A DNA stretch of 48,285 nt from Fusobacteriaceae bacterium (GCA_900764925.1 CAAFPW010000061.1:1-48285); one strand, 5' to 3'; positions 1 through 8,187 are shown, counted from the first letter of the stretch. Made by a program: numbers and translations. The notes: a model not told the origin generated them from the letters alone.

Positions 1-111
1 ACTGATTGTTTACACCAAATTATTGTTGTGTTTGCATTAATTGTCTTTCTCTATTCTGTTGCTAATGTCCTTAATCATTCATTCTTTCGTACCGCTCTCT
101 CGCGAACATAG

Positions 112-143
112 ATTATAATATCATAAATAATATTTTTCGTCAA
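112..143 (-). promoter_or_regulatory. Strong leftward promoter at the window edge (stable RNA operon likely)
   Basis: On the minus strand a -35 TTGACG (138-143) is followed after exactly 17 bp by TATTAT (115-120). Transcription runs left out of the window. The first ~105 transcribed bases contain no plausible start codon with a ribosome binding site, but do contain a relatively G/C-rich start region with a small CGC/GCG hairpin. That resembles the leader of an rRNA or tRNA operon; the identity of the transcript is inference because it lies outside the window. Confidence 0.55.
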
Positions 144-183
144 TACTTTTTTTAATTTTTTTTTATTTTTTTAAATTTAATTT

Positions 184-230
184 CAAAATAAAAAAAATAC
201 AGCTGTCATAAAAAATATAACAACTGTATC
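184..230 (-). terminator. Rho-independent terminator after iscU
   Basis: A 10-bp stem (220-229 with 197-206, one G-U pair) has a 13-nt loop and is followed on the minus strand by a long T-rich tract (196 down to 184). It sits just downstream of the iscU stop codon and ends the tyrS-to-iscU transcript. Confidence 0.8.
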
Positions 231-238
231 TTAATTTA

Positions 239-616
239 TTATTTTCCTTTTTTAGATAAATAATCGTTTATAGCTAATTGGATTGCTTCCTCAGCTAATA
301 CAGAACAGTGCATCTTTACTGGTGGTAATCCTCCTAACTCTTCAACAACTTTTTTATTAGTTAGTTTTAATGCCTCTTCTATTGTTTTACCTAGTACTAA
401 ATCTGTAGAAACTGATGAACTTGCTATTGCTGAAGCACAACCAAATGTTCTAAATTTAACATCAGTTATAACTTCATTTTCATCAACTTTTATAAAAATT
501 TCCATTATGTCTCCACATGATGGGTTTCCTACTTTTCCATATCCTGATGGATTTTCAATTACCCCAACATTATGTGGATTCATAAAGTGTTCCATTACTT
601 TTTCTGTATATTGCAT
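239..616 (-). CDS. iscU: Iron-sulfur cluster scaffold protein IscU/NifU-N type
   Basis: This cytosolic scaffold assembles Fe-S clusters from sulfur delivered by IscS. The 125-aa protein is a single IscU domain and carries the three invariant cysteines: C34 in GNPSCGD, C60 in FGCASA and C104 in MHCSVLA. D36, next to the first Cys, is the residue that keeps the cluster labile in this family. There is no SufU-type insertion and no C-terminal Nfu domain. The HscA-binding LPPVK motif is present at 97-101, although no hscAB genes are nearby. It lies 29 nt past the iscS stop with a GGAG ribosome binding site, so it is the last gene of the tyrS-nth-iscS transcript. Confidence 0.95.
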   Translation of the reverse strand: MQYTEKVMEHFMNPHNVGVIENPSGYGKVGNPSCGDIMEIFIKVDENEVITDVKFRTFGCASAIASSSVSTDLVLGKTIEEALKLTNKKVVEELGGLPPVKMHCSVLAEEAIQLAINDYLSKKGK

Positions 617-645
617 TTTTAATCTCCTTAAATTCTTTTAATTTA

Positions 646-1818
646 TTATTTATTTTCTTGATAAGCATTCCATAATGGAGATATTGCTCTTAATTTTGTT
701 ATAACTTCTACAACTGACTCAATCACATAGTCAATCTCTTCTTTTGTATTGTATTTACCAATACCAAATCTAATAGTTCCATGAGCAAATTCTGGTTCAA
801 TTCCCATAGCTAATAACACATGGGAAGCTTGTAGTTCATCTGAAGAACAAGCAGATCCAGAGCTTACTGCGATACCTTTATAACTTAAACTTAAAAGTAT
901 AGATTCTCCTTCAAGATATTTAAAAGTTACACTTGAAGTTCCTGGTAATCTTTTTACACCTTTTGCATTTATAACTACTTCTGGTACTCTTTTAACAATT
1001 TCTGCTTCAAAATAGTCTCTTAATTCCTCTTCTCTTGTCCACTCTTCAGCCATATCTCTATAAGATATTTCAAGAGCTTTAGCCATTCCAACTATTCCTG
1101 GAATATTAGAAGTTCCTGGTCTTCTTTTCTTCTCTTGTCCTCCACCAGTTAAAACTTTTCCAAATCTTACTCCATTTCTCCAGAATAATCCTGCAATTCC
1201 TTTAGGTCCATAGAATTTATGTCCTGAAAAAGATAGTAAATCTATTCCCATCTCTTTAGGTTTTATATCTAATTTCCCCATAGTTTGAACTGCATCTACA
1301 TGGAATATAATTCTATTTGCTTTAGCTATTTTTCCAATCTCTTCAATTGGTTGGAAAGATCCTACCTCATTATTAGCATGCATTACTGTAATTAATATTG
1401 TTTCATCTTTTATTGCTGCTTTTAAAGCTTCAATATCTAAAACTCCATTATGATCAACTGGTATAGTAGTTATTTCATATCCATCTTCAGCTAAATCTTT
1501 TAATGTGTTTTTTACAGCTGGGTGCTCTATTGGACTTGTTATTATATGTTTTCCTCTATTTTTATAAGCTCTAGCAATTCCTCTGATAGCTAAGTTATCA
1601 GATTCACTTCCAGAAGCAGTAAAAATAATCTCATCTGGTTCTGCTCCTAAAAATTTTGCTATACTTTCTCTAGATTCTGTTAACGCCTTATTTGTCTCTC
1701 TACCAAAAAGATGTAAACTCGATGAGTTTCCATAATACTCTGTTAAATATGGCATCATTGCTTCAAGCACTTCACTATCCATCTTAGTAGTAGCATTGTT
1801 GTCTAGATAAACTTTCAT
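646..1818 (-). CDS. iscS: Cysteine desulfurase IscS/NifS
   Basis: This PLP enzyme converts cysteine to alanine and passes the persulfide sulfur to IscU and to tRNA thiolation. With the chosen start it is 390 aa, the usual length. Key residues are visible: H99 stacking on PLP, D175, the Schiff-base lysine K201 in SGHKFYGPKG, and C324 in SSGSACSS on the mobile loop (class I loop). An upstream in-frame ATG at 1887 would add 23 residues unlike the family. The start at 1818 has a GGGAGAGGG ribosome binding site and gives the typical MKVYLDNNATT beginning. It lies 65 nt after nth and directly precedes iscU. Confidence 0.95.
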   Translation of the reverse strand: MKVYLDNNATTKMDSEVLEAMMPYLTEYYGNSSSLHLFGRETNKALTESRESIAKFLGAEPDEIIFTASGSESDNLAIRGIARAYKNRGKHIITSPIEHPAVKNTLKDLAEDGYEITTIPVDHNGVLDIEALKAAIKDETILITVMHANNEVGSFQPIEEIGKIAKANRIIFHVDAVQTMGKLDIKPKEMGIDLLSFSGHKFYGPKGIAGLFWRNGVRFGKVLTGGGQEKKRRPGTSNIPGIVGMAKALEISYRDMAEEWTREEELRDYFEAEIVKRVPEVVINAKGVKRLPGTSSVTFKYLEGESILLSLSYKGIAVSSGSACSSDELQASHVLLAMGIEPEFAHGTIRFGIGKYNTKEEIDYVIESVVEVITKLRAISPLWNAYQENK

Positions 1819-1883
1819 ATTTACCCTCTCCCTATAAAATGACATTTCCTTATCTATATTTATATCATTCTTTAGTAACATTG

Positions 1884-2531
1884 TCAAGAATTAATTAATT
1901 TCTTTTTTCCATATGTGCAGTATTGATTTATCTCGCATTCTCCACATTTTGGTCTTCTAGCTATACATTTATCTCTTCCTTGTAAAATCAAATAATGTGA
2001 AAAATCTATCCAACTTTCTTTTGGAACTATTTTCATTAGATCTTGCTCTATTTTAATAGGATCTTCATTTTTAGTTAAGCCTATTAAATTAGATAATCTT
2101 TTTACGTGAGTATCCACAGTTATTCCATCAGCAAGTCCCCAAATTTCACCTCTTACAACATTGGCAGTTTTTCTTCCAACACCTGCTAATTTAACCAGTT
2201 TTTCCATCTCTTGTGGAATCTCTCCTTCATATTCCTCCAATAGTTGTTGACTACACAATTTTATATTTTTAGCTTTATTTCTATAAAACCCTGTACTTTT
2301 TATCAGTTCTTCTATCTCTTCTACTGGTAAATTTACAAACTGTTCTGGTGTATTAACTTTTTTATACATCTCTTTTGTCACAATATTTACTCTTACATCT
2401 GTACATTGGGCTGAAAGAATTACAGCAACTAAAAGTTCAAATGGCGTACTATACTTTAAGGCACATTCTGGTTTCCCAAACTTTTTGTTCAATTCCTCTA
2501 ATATATTTTTTACTTTCTCTTTTTTTGTCAT
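1884..2531 (-). CDS. nth: Endonuclease III (DNA glycosylase/AP lyase)
   Basis: This base-excision repair enzyme removes oxidised pyrimidines and nicks abasic sites. The 215-aa protein has the helix-hairpin-helix around LAGVGRKTANVV with catalytic lysine K121, and catalytic D140 in the VDTHVKRL segment. The C-terminal 4Fe-4S motif C-x6-C-x2-C-x5-C is formed by C189, C196, C199 and C205. Its ATG overlaps the TGA of the acetyltransferase gene as ATGA, which suggests translational coupling. It sits upstream of iscS/iscU, which would supply its Fe-S cluster. Confidence 0.95.
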   Translation of the reverse strand: MTKKEKVKNILEELNKKFGKPECALKYSTPFELLVAVILSAQCTDVRVNIVTKEMYKKVNTPEQFVNLPVEEIEELIKSTGFYRNKAKNIKLCSQQLLEEYEGEIPQEMEKLVKLAGVGRKTANVVRGEIWGLADGITVDTHVKRLSNLIGLTKNEDPIKIEQDLMKIVPKESWIDFSHYLILQGRDKCIARRPKCGECEINQYCTYGKKKLINS

Positions 2532-3019
2532 TTTTTTCCCTCTTGACTTATCTTTTTTTCAAATAAAAGATGTTCTGTCCCATCATACTCTTTTATTCCT
2601 TTAAATATAAACCCTGATTGTAAAAATGACTTTTTTGACACCTCATTTTCTTCAAGAATGTATGCATCTATTCTTTTCACTTGAGGTCTTTCAAACTTTA
2701 GCTCTTCAATACTGTAAAAAATGGCTTTTTCTGAATACCCTCTTCCTCTTATATCTTTTATTAAATATATACTTATTATAGCTTTACTTTTTGTCACTAT
2801 CTCAAATTTTACTGTTCCTAAAAACTCTCTTCCTAAACTTTCAATAGTATAAAATAGATATGTAGGTGAATTTATTACAAAAGAATACCACCTTTTATGT
2901 GCTTCCCACTGCTCTTTTTCCTTTTCTGGAAAATATTTCTTCACATAATCTAAATGGATATATTTATATAGATTCGGGATATCCTTTTCTTCCATTTTTC
3001 TCAATATTATATCTATCAA
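2528..3019 (-). CDS. GNAT-family N-acetyltransferase (RimJ/RimL-like)
   Basis: This is a single GNAT domain of about 163 aa. The acetyl-CoA loop is visible as RGRGYSEKA, and the beginning IILRKMEEKDIPNLYKYI is typical of RimJ/RimL-type enzymes that acetylate N-termini or small molecules; the substrate cannot be read from sequence. The longest frame begins with a GTG at 3028, but that GTG is part of the Shine-Dalgarno-like AAGGTGA. I therefore prefer the TTG at 3017-3019, five bases after it. The gene lies 13 nt after tyrS and overlaps nth by ATGA, within one operon. Confidence 0.8.
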   Translation of the reverse strand: MIDIILRKMEEKDIPNLYKYIHLDYVKKYFPEKEKEQWEAHKRWYSFVINSPTYLFYTIESLGREFLGTVKFEIVTKSKAIISIYLIKDIRGRGYSEKAIFYSIEELKFERPQVKRIDAYILEENEVSKKSFLQSGFIFKGIKEYDGTEHLLFEKKISQEGKK

Positions 3020-3032
3020 AAAAATCACCTTA

Positions 3033-4256
3033 TTATTTTAAAACTACTCTGTATATCTTTTTCTTTCCTATTTTTACTACAAATTCTCCATCTTTAAATA
3101 AGTTTTCTGTTATTTTCATAGCAAAATCTGTCACTTTTTCATCCGCTGCTGTCAATCCATTTTGAGTTACAAATTTTCTTCCCTCTCCTTTAGATTTTAT
3201 AAGTTTATGTTCTACCAATAAATCTAAAAGTTCTGTTCCTAATTTTTCACTTGGAAAATCTATTGATGGTACATTACTCATATCTCCGCCACCAAAAGCT
3301 CCCTCTGCTCCTTGTTGAGCTTTTAAAGCTTCCTCTTCTCCATGGATTAATTTAGTTACTTCATAAGCTAATATTTTCTTAGCTTGGTTTATTTCTGCTC
3401 CCTCTAATGCTCCTAATCTTCTAACTTCATCCATTGGTAAGAAAGTTAATAATGCTAAACATTTTTCTACATCTGCATCTGCAACATTTCTCCAGTATTG
3501 ATAGAACTCATATGGAGTAGTTTTAGTAGCATCTAACCATAAAGCTCCTTTTGCAGTTTTTCCCATTTTCTTTCCTTCACTGTTAGTTAAAAGAGTACAA
3601 GTCATTGCAAAAGCTTGTTTTTGCTCTTTTTTTCTTATTAGTTCTACTCCTGCAATCATATTTGACCATTGGTCATCTCCACCTAATTGCATTGTACATC
3701 CATGTTTTTTATTTAGAACTAAGAAATCATATCCTTGCATTAACATATAGTTAAACTCTAAGAAAGATAATCCAGCTTCCATTCTTTGTTTAAAACATTC
3801 TGCTGCTAACATTCTATTTACTGAAAAATGTGCACCAATATCTCTTATAAAATCTACATAGTTCAGATTTAGTAACCAATCAGCATTATTTTCTAACAAC
3901 GCTTTCCCCTCACTAAAATCTATAAATTTCTCCATTTGTTTTTTAATGCAAGCTACATTATGAGCTATTGTTTCCTTAGTCATCATCTGTCTCATATCTG
4001 TTCTTCCACTTGGATCTCCTATCATAGCAGTTCCTCCACCTACAAGGGCGATTGGTCTGTGTCCAAACTTTTGCATATGAGCCATAAACATCATAGCTAT
4101 AAAGTGTCCAACATGTAAACTATCTGCAGTTGGATCAAACCCAATATAGAATGTAACCTTTTCTTTTCCTAAAACCTCTCTAATTTCATCTTCGTGTGTG
4201 AATTGTTTTATATATCCACGTTCTAACAATACATCTACTACATTTTTATTTTCCAT
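3033..4256 (-). CDS. tyrS: Tyrosyl-tRNA synthetase
   Basis: This class I synthetase charges tRNA-Tyr. The Rossmann fold begins with FYIGFDPTADSLHVGH (HIGH-type motif HVGH). The KMSKS loop appears as KKMGKT, and a C-terminal S4-like RNA-binding domain follows. With the start at 4256 it is 407 aa. An ATG four codons upstream (4268) is itself part of the GGAGAG ribosome binding site, so the second ATG is preferred. It is the first gene of the operon tyrS-GNAT-nth-iscS-iscU. No T-box leader is visible upstream. Confidence 0.96.
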   Translation of the reverse strand: MENKNVVDVLLERGYIKQFTHEDEIREVLGKEKVTFYIGFDPTADSLHVGHFIAMMFMAHMQKFGHRPIALVGGGTAMIGDPSGRTDMRQMMTKETIAHNVACIKKQMEKFIDFSEGKALLENNADWLLNLNYVDFIRDIGAHFSVNRMLAAECFKQRMEAGLSFLEFNYMLMQGYDFLVLNKKHGCTMQLGGDDQWSNMIAGVELIRKKEQKQAFAMTCTLLTNSEGKKMGKTAKGALWLDATKTTPYEFYQYWRNVADADVEKCLALLTFLPMDEVRRLGALEGAEINQAKKILAYEVTKLIHGEEEALKAQQGAEGAFGGGDMSNVPSIDFPSEKLGTELLDLLVEHKLIKSKGEGRKFVTQNGLTAADEKVTDFAMKITENLFKDGEFVVKIGKKKIYRVVLK

Positions 4257-4290
4257 TTTTCTCTCCATCCATTTTATTTATTTTTCTAAT

Positions 4291-4319
4291 ATTCTAACAC
4301 AAATATTGTTGTTTGTGAA
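4291..4319 (-). promoter_or_regulatory. Promoter of the tyrS-iscU operon
   Basis: A -35 TTCACA (4314-4319) and -10 TAGAAT (4291-4296) are separated by 17 bp, about 35 bp upstream of the tyrS start. The short untranslated region leaves no room for a T-box. Confidence 0.65.
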
Positions 4320-4424
4320 CTATTACAAGCTTAAAATACTTTAATTTATTTATATCTACCCACTTTATTTTTCTATATTTTTTCAATTTGTTTAAAAAAA
4401 TTAAAATTTTTTTTCATTTCTCTA

Positions 4425-4453
4425 TTGACATTTATTAAAAAAAAGACTAGAAT
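4425..4453 (+). promoter_or_regulatory. Promoter of the lysine riboswitch transcript
   Basis: A perfect TTGACA (4425-4430) and TAGAAT (4448-4453) are spaced by 17 bp, placing the transcription start near 4460, just before the lysine aptamer. Confidence 0.85.
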
Positions 4454-4459
4454 AGTGAC

Positions 4460-4725
4460 AACAAGAGTTATTAGTATGAGATAGAGGTCGCGGTATTCAT
4501 TATTATTAAGAAATGTTATGTTTGTGCACTTTTTCTTAAGAAAGGGAACACCGCCGAAAGGTATTTAAGGGCACAACTTTATCTACCTTGGGGCGTTATA
4601 AAATATATAACGAACTGTCACAATTGAGTGGGGTGCTATCATTTTTATGTAACTAAAGATTTTCTCTTTTATTTTAGCACGTATCACTTGGATATCTCTC
4701 TAGTGATTCGTGCTTTATTTTTTAG
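4460..4725 (+). ncRNA. Lysine riboswitch (L box) with terminator switch
   Basis: The leader carries the conserved L-box landmarks in order: AGAGGTCGCG after the P1 5' strand (GATAG, 4480-4484), AAGGGAACACCGCCGAAAGG (4542-4561), TTGGGGCG, a small CGTTATA/TATAACG hairpin (4594-4612), CTGTCACA, and the P1 3' strand CTATC (4636-4640). Bases 4627-4637 (AGTG plus GTGCT), which include part of the P1 3' side, can pair with AGCAC...CACT in the 5' arm of the downstream terminator. Lysine binding should therefore free the terminator and switch the gene off. Aptamer recognition is direct from conserved motifs; the pairing model is inference. Confidence 0.93.
4676..4723 (+). terminator. Riboswitch expression-platform terminator
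   Basis: A 13-bp stem with one T-T mismatch (AGCACG...CGTGCT; 4676-4688 with 4702-4714) is followed by a T-rich run to 4723, directly before the ribosome binding site of the transporter gene. Confidence 0.85.
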
Positions 4726-4743
4726 GATGAGGGGGGAATATTT

Positions 4744-6342
4744 ATGTATCATCATTTTTTTAAAAAATGTTTTTCTTTTCTTTTGCTGTTTTTTACACTC
4801 TCTTTATGTTTATTCGCTAACGAGGACGCTGAATATGTTCCAAAACTCTATGGTACTTTTTGGGCATTAATGCCGCCGATTATAGCCATTGTTTTAGCAC
4901 TTATTACAAAAGAAGCTTATAGTTCTCTTTTTATAGGAATTGTATCTGGTGGTGTTCTTTATGCTGGAGCAAGCCTTGAAGGAGTAACACTTCATGTGCT
5001 AAATGATGGTTTAATCTCTGTACTTAGTGATTCAAATAATGTGGGAATAATTATTTTCCTTGTAATTCTTGGAACAATAGTTTCTCTTATGAATAAAGCT
5101 GGAGGATCTCGTGCTTTTGGAGCATGGGCTAGTAAAAGAATTAAAACACGTATTGGAGCTCAATTAGCTACTATAGTTCTAGGATGTTTAATATTCGTGG
5201 ATGACTATTTTAACTGTTTAACAGTTGGTAGTGTAATGTGTCCAATAACTGATAAACACAATATTTCTCGTGCTAAGTTAGCATACCTTATCGATGCTAC
5301 TGCTGCACCTGTTTGTATTATAGCTCCTGTATCTTCATGGGCTGCTGCTGTTAGTGGATTTGTTCCTGGAGAAGATGGTTTTGCCGTATTTATTAAAGCT
5401 ATACCTTATAATTTTTATGCTTTATTCACTATCTTCATGATGCTAACAATAGCTATTTTAAATGTTGATTATGGACCTATGAAAAAACATGAGATCAACG
5501 CTTTAAATGGAGATTTATTTTCAGATGGTAGAGAAAAAGAGGCTACTTCTGAAGAAGTTATAGATGAAACTAAAGGAACTGTGCTAGATCTAGTTGTTCC
5601 TATTATCTTCTTAATAATTTTCTGTATCGTTGGAATGATCTATACAGGAGGTTTTTTCGAAGGTACTGGATTTGTTGAATCTTTCTCAAATAGTGTGGCT
5701 TCACAAGGGCTTGCTATAGGAAGTATGTTTGCTCTTATTGTCGCAATAATATTCTATGTAGCTAGAAAAGCTTTATCTTTTAAAGACTGTATGGAATCTA
5801 TACCTGAAGGTTTTAAAGCAATGGTTCCTGCTATATTAATTCTTACATTTGCTTGGTCATTAAAAGCAATGACAGATAGCTTAGGAGCAGCTCCATATGT
5901 AGCTGGAATGATGGAAAATGCCGCTGGTGGACTTGTTAATATGTTACCTGCTATAATTTTCCTAGTTGGATGTGGACTCGCTTTTGCAACAGGAACTTCA
6001 TGGGGAACATTTGGTATATTAATTCCAATTGTTGTCGCTGTATTTGAACACGATCCTCAAATGATGATAATTTCTATTTCAGCTTGTATGGCTGGTGCTG
6101 TATGTGGAGACCACTGTTCACCAATATCTGATACTACAATAATGGCTTCTGCTGGTTCTCAATGTAATCATGTGGCTCACGTATATACACAATTACCTTA
6201 TGCACTAACTGCAGCAGCTATATCATTTGTTTCTTATGTTTTAATTGGGTATACAAAATCTTGGTTTATTGCTTTCCCAGTTGGAATAATAGGAGTTATT
6301 GTTGTTCTTATGTTTCTTAAAAAGAAAAATCAACAAAATTAA
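4744..6342 (+). CDS. NhaC-superfamily transporter, predicted lysine importer (LysW-like)
   Basis: This is a 532-aa polytopic membrane protein of the Na+/H+ antiporter NhaC superfamily with about a dozen hydrophobic segments. Typical family stretches are FVDDYFNCLTVGSVM near 160 and GAVCGDHCSPISDTT near 460. Control by a lysine riboswitch marks it as lysine-specific; LysW-type transporters of this superfamily are predicted lysine importers in other bacteria. The ATG follows a GGGGGG-containing ribosome binding site by 7 nt. Oddly, the first ~25 residues (KK, then a Phe/Leu-rich core ending LCLFA before NEDAE) look like a cleavable signal peptide. Substrate direction is inferred. Confidence 0.85.
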   Translation: MYHHFFKKCFSFLLLFFTLSLCLFANEDAEYVPKLYGTFWALMPPIIAIVLALITKEAYSSLFIGIVSGGVLYAGASLEGVTLHVLNDGLISVLSDSNNVGIIIFLVILGTIVSLMNKAGGSRAFGAWASKRIKTRIGAQLATIVLGCLIFVDDYFNCLTVGSVMCPITDKHNISRAKLAYLIDATAAPVCIIAPVSSWAAAVSGFVPGEDGFAVFIKAIPYNFYALFTIFMMLTIAILNVDYGPMKKHEINALNGDLFSDGREKEATSEEVIDETKGTVLDLVVPIIFLIIFCIVGMIYTGGFFEGTGFVESFSNSVASQGLAIGSMFALIVAIIFYVARKALSFKDCMESIPEGFKAMVPAILILTFAWSLKAMTDSLGAAPYVAGMMENAAGGLVNMLPAIIFLVGCGLAFATGTSWGTFGILIPIVVAVFEHDPQMMIISISACMAGAVCGDHCSPISDTTIMASAGSQCNHVAHVYTQLPYALTAAAISFVSYVLIGYTKSWFIAFPVGIIGVIVVLMFLKKKNQQN

Positions 6343-6373
6343 TTAAGCCCCTAACCTAAATATTTTATATATA

Positions 6374-6428
6374 ATGAGGATGGTCATGTTATTACCCACT
6401 AATATAACTAGACCATCCTCATTCCCTT
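6374..6428 (+). terminator. Terminator after the lysine transporter
   Basis: An inverted repeat of 10+ bp (GAGGATGGTC at about 6376-6385 with GACCATCCTC at 6412-6421) with a ~26-nt loop precedes a pyrimidine/T run, between the two convergent genes. Confidence 0.65.
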
Positions 6429-6429
6429 T

Positions 6430-6540
6430 TTATTCTCTATTTTCCTTTTCTTTTTTTAAAGTAACTCCAATTGATATTAAAAGTCCTCCCCAAACAATAG
6501 AACAACCTAATACCATCATCAAAACAGCACTTGTATTCAT
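6430..6540 (-). CDS. MetS-like small subunit of NSS transporter (36 aa)
   Basis: This tiny gene starts at ATG 6538-6540 and ends with TAA at 6430-6432. The protein begins MNTSAVLMMVLGCSIVWGGL, continues as one hydrophobic helix and ends in a charged tail (KKEKENRE). Short single-helix proteins with TSA...MM..G....WGGL are known as small subunits (MetS) that partner NSS-family transporters of the MetP type. It begins 8 nt after the NSS transporter stop with an AGGTGA ribosome binding site, so the two are co-translated neighbours. The family match is from recognised motif pattern, not a search. Confidence 0.82.
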   Translation of the reverse strand: MNTSAVLMMVLGCSIVWGGLLISIGVTLKKEKENRE

Positions 6541-6548
6541 TTTTTCAC

Positions 6549-8045
6549 CTATTCCCTTTCATTTCTTTTCTCCCAAGTTTTTCTATAAAATATTGTCGCA
6601 CAAATTACCATAATTAAAATAGTTCCCCAACCAAATACTAAATTTCCAAGAGTCATACTCTTTACTCCTTTAATCAGATTAGTAACAACAGTTATTCCTA
6701 AAAGTGTTGGAGTTATATACTTCAATAATATATCAAACCATTTCCCTATTTCAAAATCAGAGTGTTCATTGGCTTCAATTCTTATTTTTTCTATACCATA
6801 ATACTTACAAACTAAAATAGTTTCAACCAGTCCTAAAGTAGCTATTACATAGTTACCAACATGGGAATCTACTATATCCAAAATATAATTAAATCCCGCA
6901 TATGTAGAAAAAGATGCACTTCCTACTAAACCTACAAAGGATATTATTCCGACTAATTTTTCTCTACTTATACTAAATTTATCTAAAGCTCCTGTTGTAA
7001 AAGCTTCTAACATAGATATACTTGATGATAATCCAGCTATAAACAAACAGAAGAAAAAAACAAAACCAATTATTCCTTGTAAAAATTGATTAGCAGTTAT
7101 AGCAGATATAGCTATTGGAAAAGCTATAAAAGCTATTCCAGCTCCATTTCCAAAGGAATTAAAGTCCACTCCCATTCCATTTACTAAATATCCCAATGTA
7201 GAAAAAACTGTTATTCCAGAAATTATATCAAAAGAAGCATTCGATAATACAGTTATAAAAGAACTATTTACTATATCCCATTTTTGTGGAATATATGATC
7301 CATAAGCTATCATTACCCCAACTGCTAATGTTGTTGAAAAAAACACTTGTGCATAAGCAGCTACCCAAATACTTGGATTTAAAATTTTAGCAAAATCAGG
7401 AGTAAATAAAGCATTTAAACCTATCACTGCCCCTTTTAATCTCAAAGAATTTACCATAAAAATAATCATCAAAATCATTAACAATGGTGTAAAAACTTTT
7501 GAACATCTCTCTATTCCACTAGAAATTCCTTTTTTTACTATTATCCAGTTACCAAACCATACTACAAGTATAAACATCAACATATACTTACTTATACCAG
7601 AAGCAAAATCAAAAGGTCCTTTTGCACTTCCAGCTATAACTCCCATTAACTTACCAGGATCTGACATCCAATTCACTATTCCAAAAGCATGACCTAATGA
7701 CCATACCATAAATACCACTGCAACTGATATTATAGTACAATAAAACATCATTACTACTATCGGAATCATAACTTGTAGCCATCCAAACCACTCATAACCT
7801 TTTCCTAACATTCTAAAAGCTTTTGTAGAACCTCCTCTAACTTTACGCCCCAATTGATATTCCAATATCATAAGTGGAATCCCACATGTGAATAGTGCAA
7901 CTATATATGGTAGAAAAAAAGCTCCACCACCATTTTTATATGCTTGAAACGGGAATCTCCATAAGTTTCCCAATCCTATAGCCGCTCCCACTGCTGCATA
8001 AATAAAGCCTTTTCTACTGTTCCAAAGTTCTCGTGTTTCTGCCAT
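6549..8045 (-). CDS. NSS (SNF)-family sodium-dependent amino-acid transporter, probably for tryptophan
   Basis: This 498-aa LeuT-fold symporter has the hallmark first helix AAIGLGNLWRFPFQAYKNGG (about residues 18-38), where Na+ and substrate bind, and about 11-12 further hydrophobic segments. The family imports amino acids with Na+; NSS members such as TnaT carry tryptophan. The preceding leader peptide has three adjacent Trp codons, which points to tryptophan, although tyrosine or a broader aromatic range is possible. The ATG follows GGGAGAGGG. A MetS-like small subunit follows after 8 nt. Expression must pass an intrinsic terminator at 8066-8100. Confidence 0.88.
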   Translation of the reverse strand: MAETRELWNSRKGFIYAAVGAAIGLGNLWRFPFQAYKNGGGAFFLPYIVALFTCGIPLMILEYQLGRKVRGGSTKAFRMLGKGYEWFGWLQVMIPIVVMMFYCTIISVAVVFMVWSLGHAFGIVNWMSDPGKLMGVIAGSAKGPFDFASGISKYMLMFILVVWFGNWIIVKKGISSGIERCSKVFTPLLMILMIIFMVNSLRLKGAVIGLNALFTPDFAKILNPSIWVAAYAQVFFSTTLAVGVMIAYGSYIPQKWDIVNSSFITVLSNASFDIISGITVFSTLGYLVNGMGVDFNSFGNGAGIAFIAFPIAISAITANQFLQGIIGFVFFFCLFIAGLSSSISMLEAFTTGALDKFSISREKLVGIISFVGLVGSASFSTYAGFNYILDIVDSHVGNYVIATLGLVETILVCKYYGIEKIRIEANEHSDFEIGKWFDILLKYITPTLLGITVVTNLIKGVKSMTLGNLVFGWGTILIMVICATIFYRKTWEKRNERE

Positions 8046-8065
8046 AATACCCTCTCCCTTATAAA

Positions 8066-8100
8066 AAATAAATAAAAAAAGCAGTCTGCTAGACTGCTTT
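8066..8100 (-). terminator. Attenuator terminator between leader peptide and NSS transporter
   Basis: A perfect 10-bp stem (8091-8100 with 8078-8087) has a 3-nt loop, followed on the minus strand by TTTTTTTATTTATTTT (8077 downward). The only transcript that reaches it starts at the promoter at 8319-8347 and encodes nothing but the leader peptide. It therefore acts as a conditional stop ahead of the transporter and not as an end-of-operon signal. Confidence 0.85.
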
Positions 8101-8124
8101 AATGTACAAAATAACTATATCTAA

Positions 8125-8187
8125 ATACCTCTATCTCTTAGAAATACTTAGAACATTAATTTTTCTGAGTTACATAGATAGAGATAT
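8125..8187 (-). promoter_or_regulatory. Leader RNA hairpin overlapping the end of the leader peptide
   Basis: On the transcript, 8187-8176 pairs with 8136-8125 (12 bp, one G-U) and the inner arms 8169-8162 with 8144-8137 extend it with one mismatch. An alternative pairing joins 8254-8243, directly after the Trp codons, with 8178-8167 across the stop codon (11 of 12 positions). The two foldings share bases 8176-8178, and the second also uses 8167-8169 of the inner stem. They could therefore compete depending on ribosome position. I could not find a clear antiterminator that invades the terminator stem. Confidence 0.6.

Noticed and set aside
1819..1887. 23-residue N-terminal extension of iscS
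   Set aside because: The family start MKVYLDNNATT at 1818 has a strong ribosome binding site; the extension overlaps the nth stop and is unlike known IscS.
4257..4424. Possible T-box leader for tyrS
   Set aside because: The promoter is only ~35 bp from the start codon, and no T-box sequence (TGGNACCGCG-type) is present.
4628..4870. 80-codon plus-strand frame beginning inside the lysine riboswitch
   Set aside because: It runs through the terminator hairpin and overlaps the transporter gene in another frame; it lacks a ribosome binding site.
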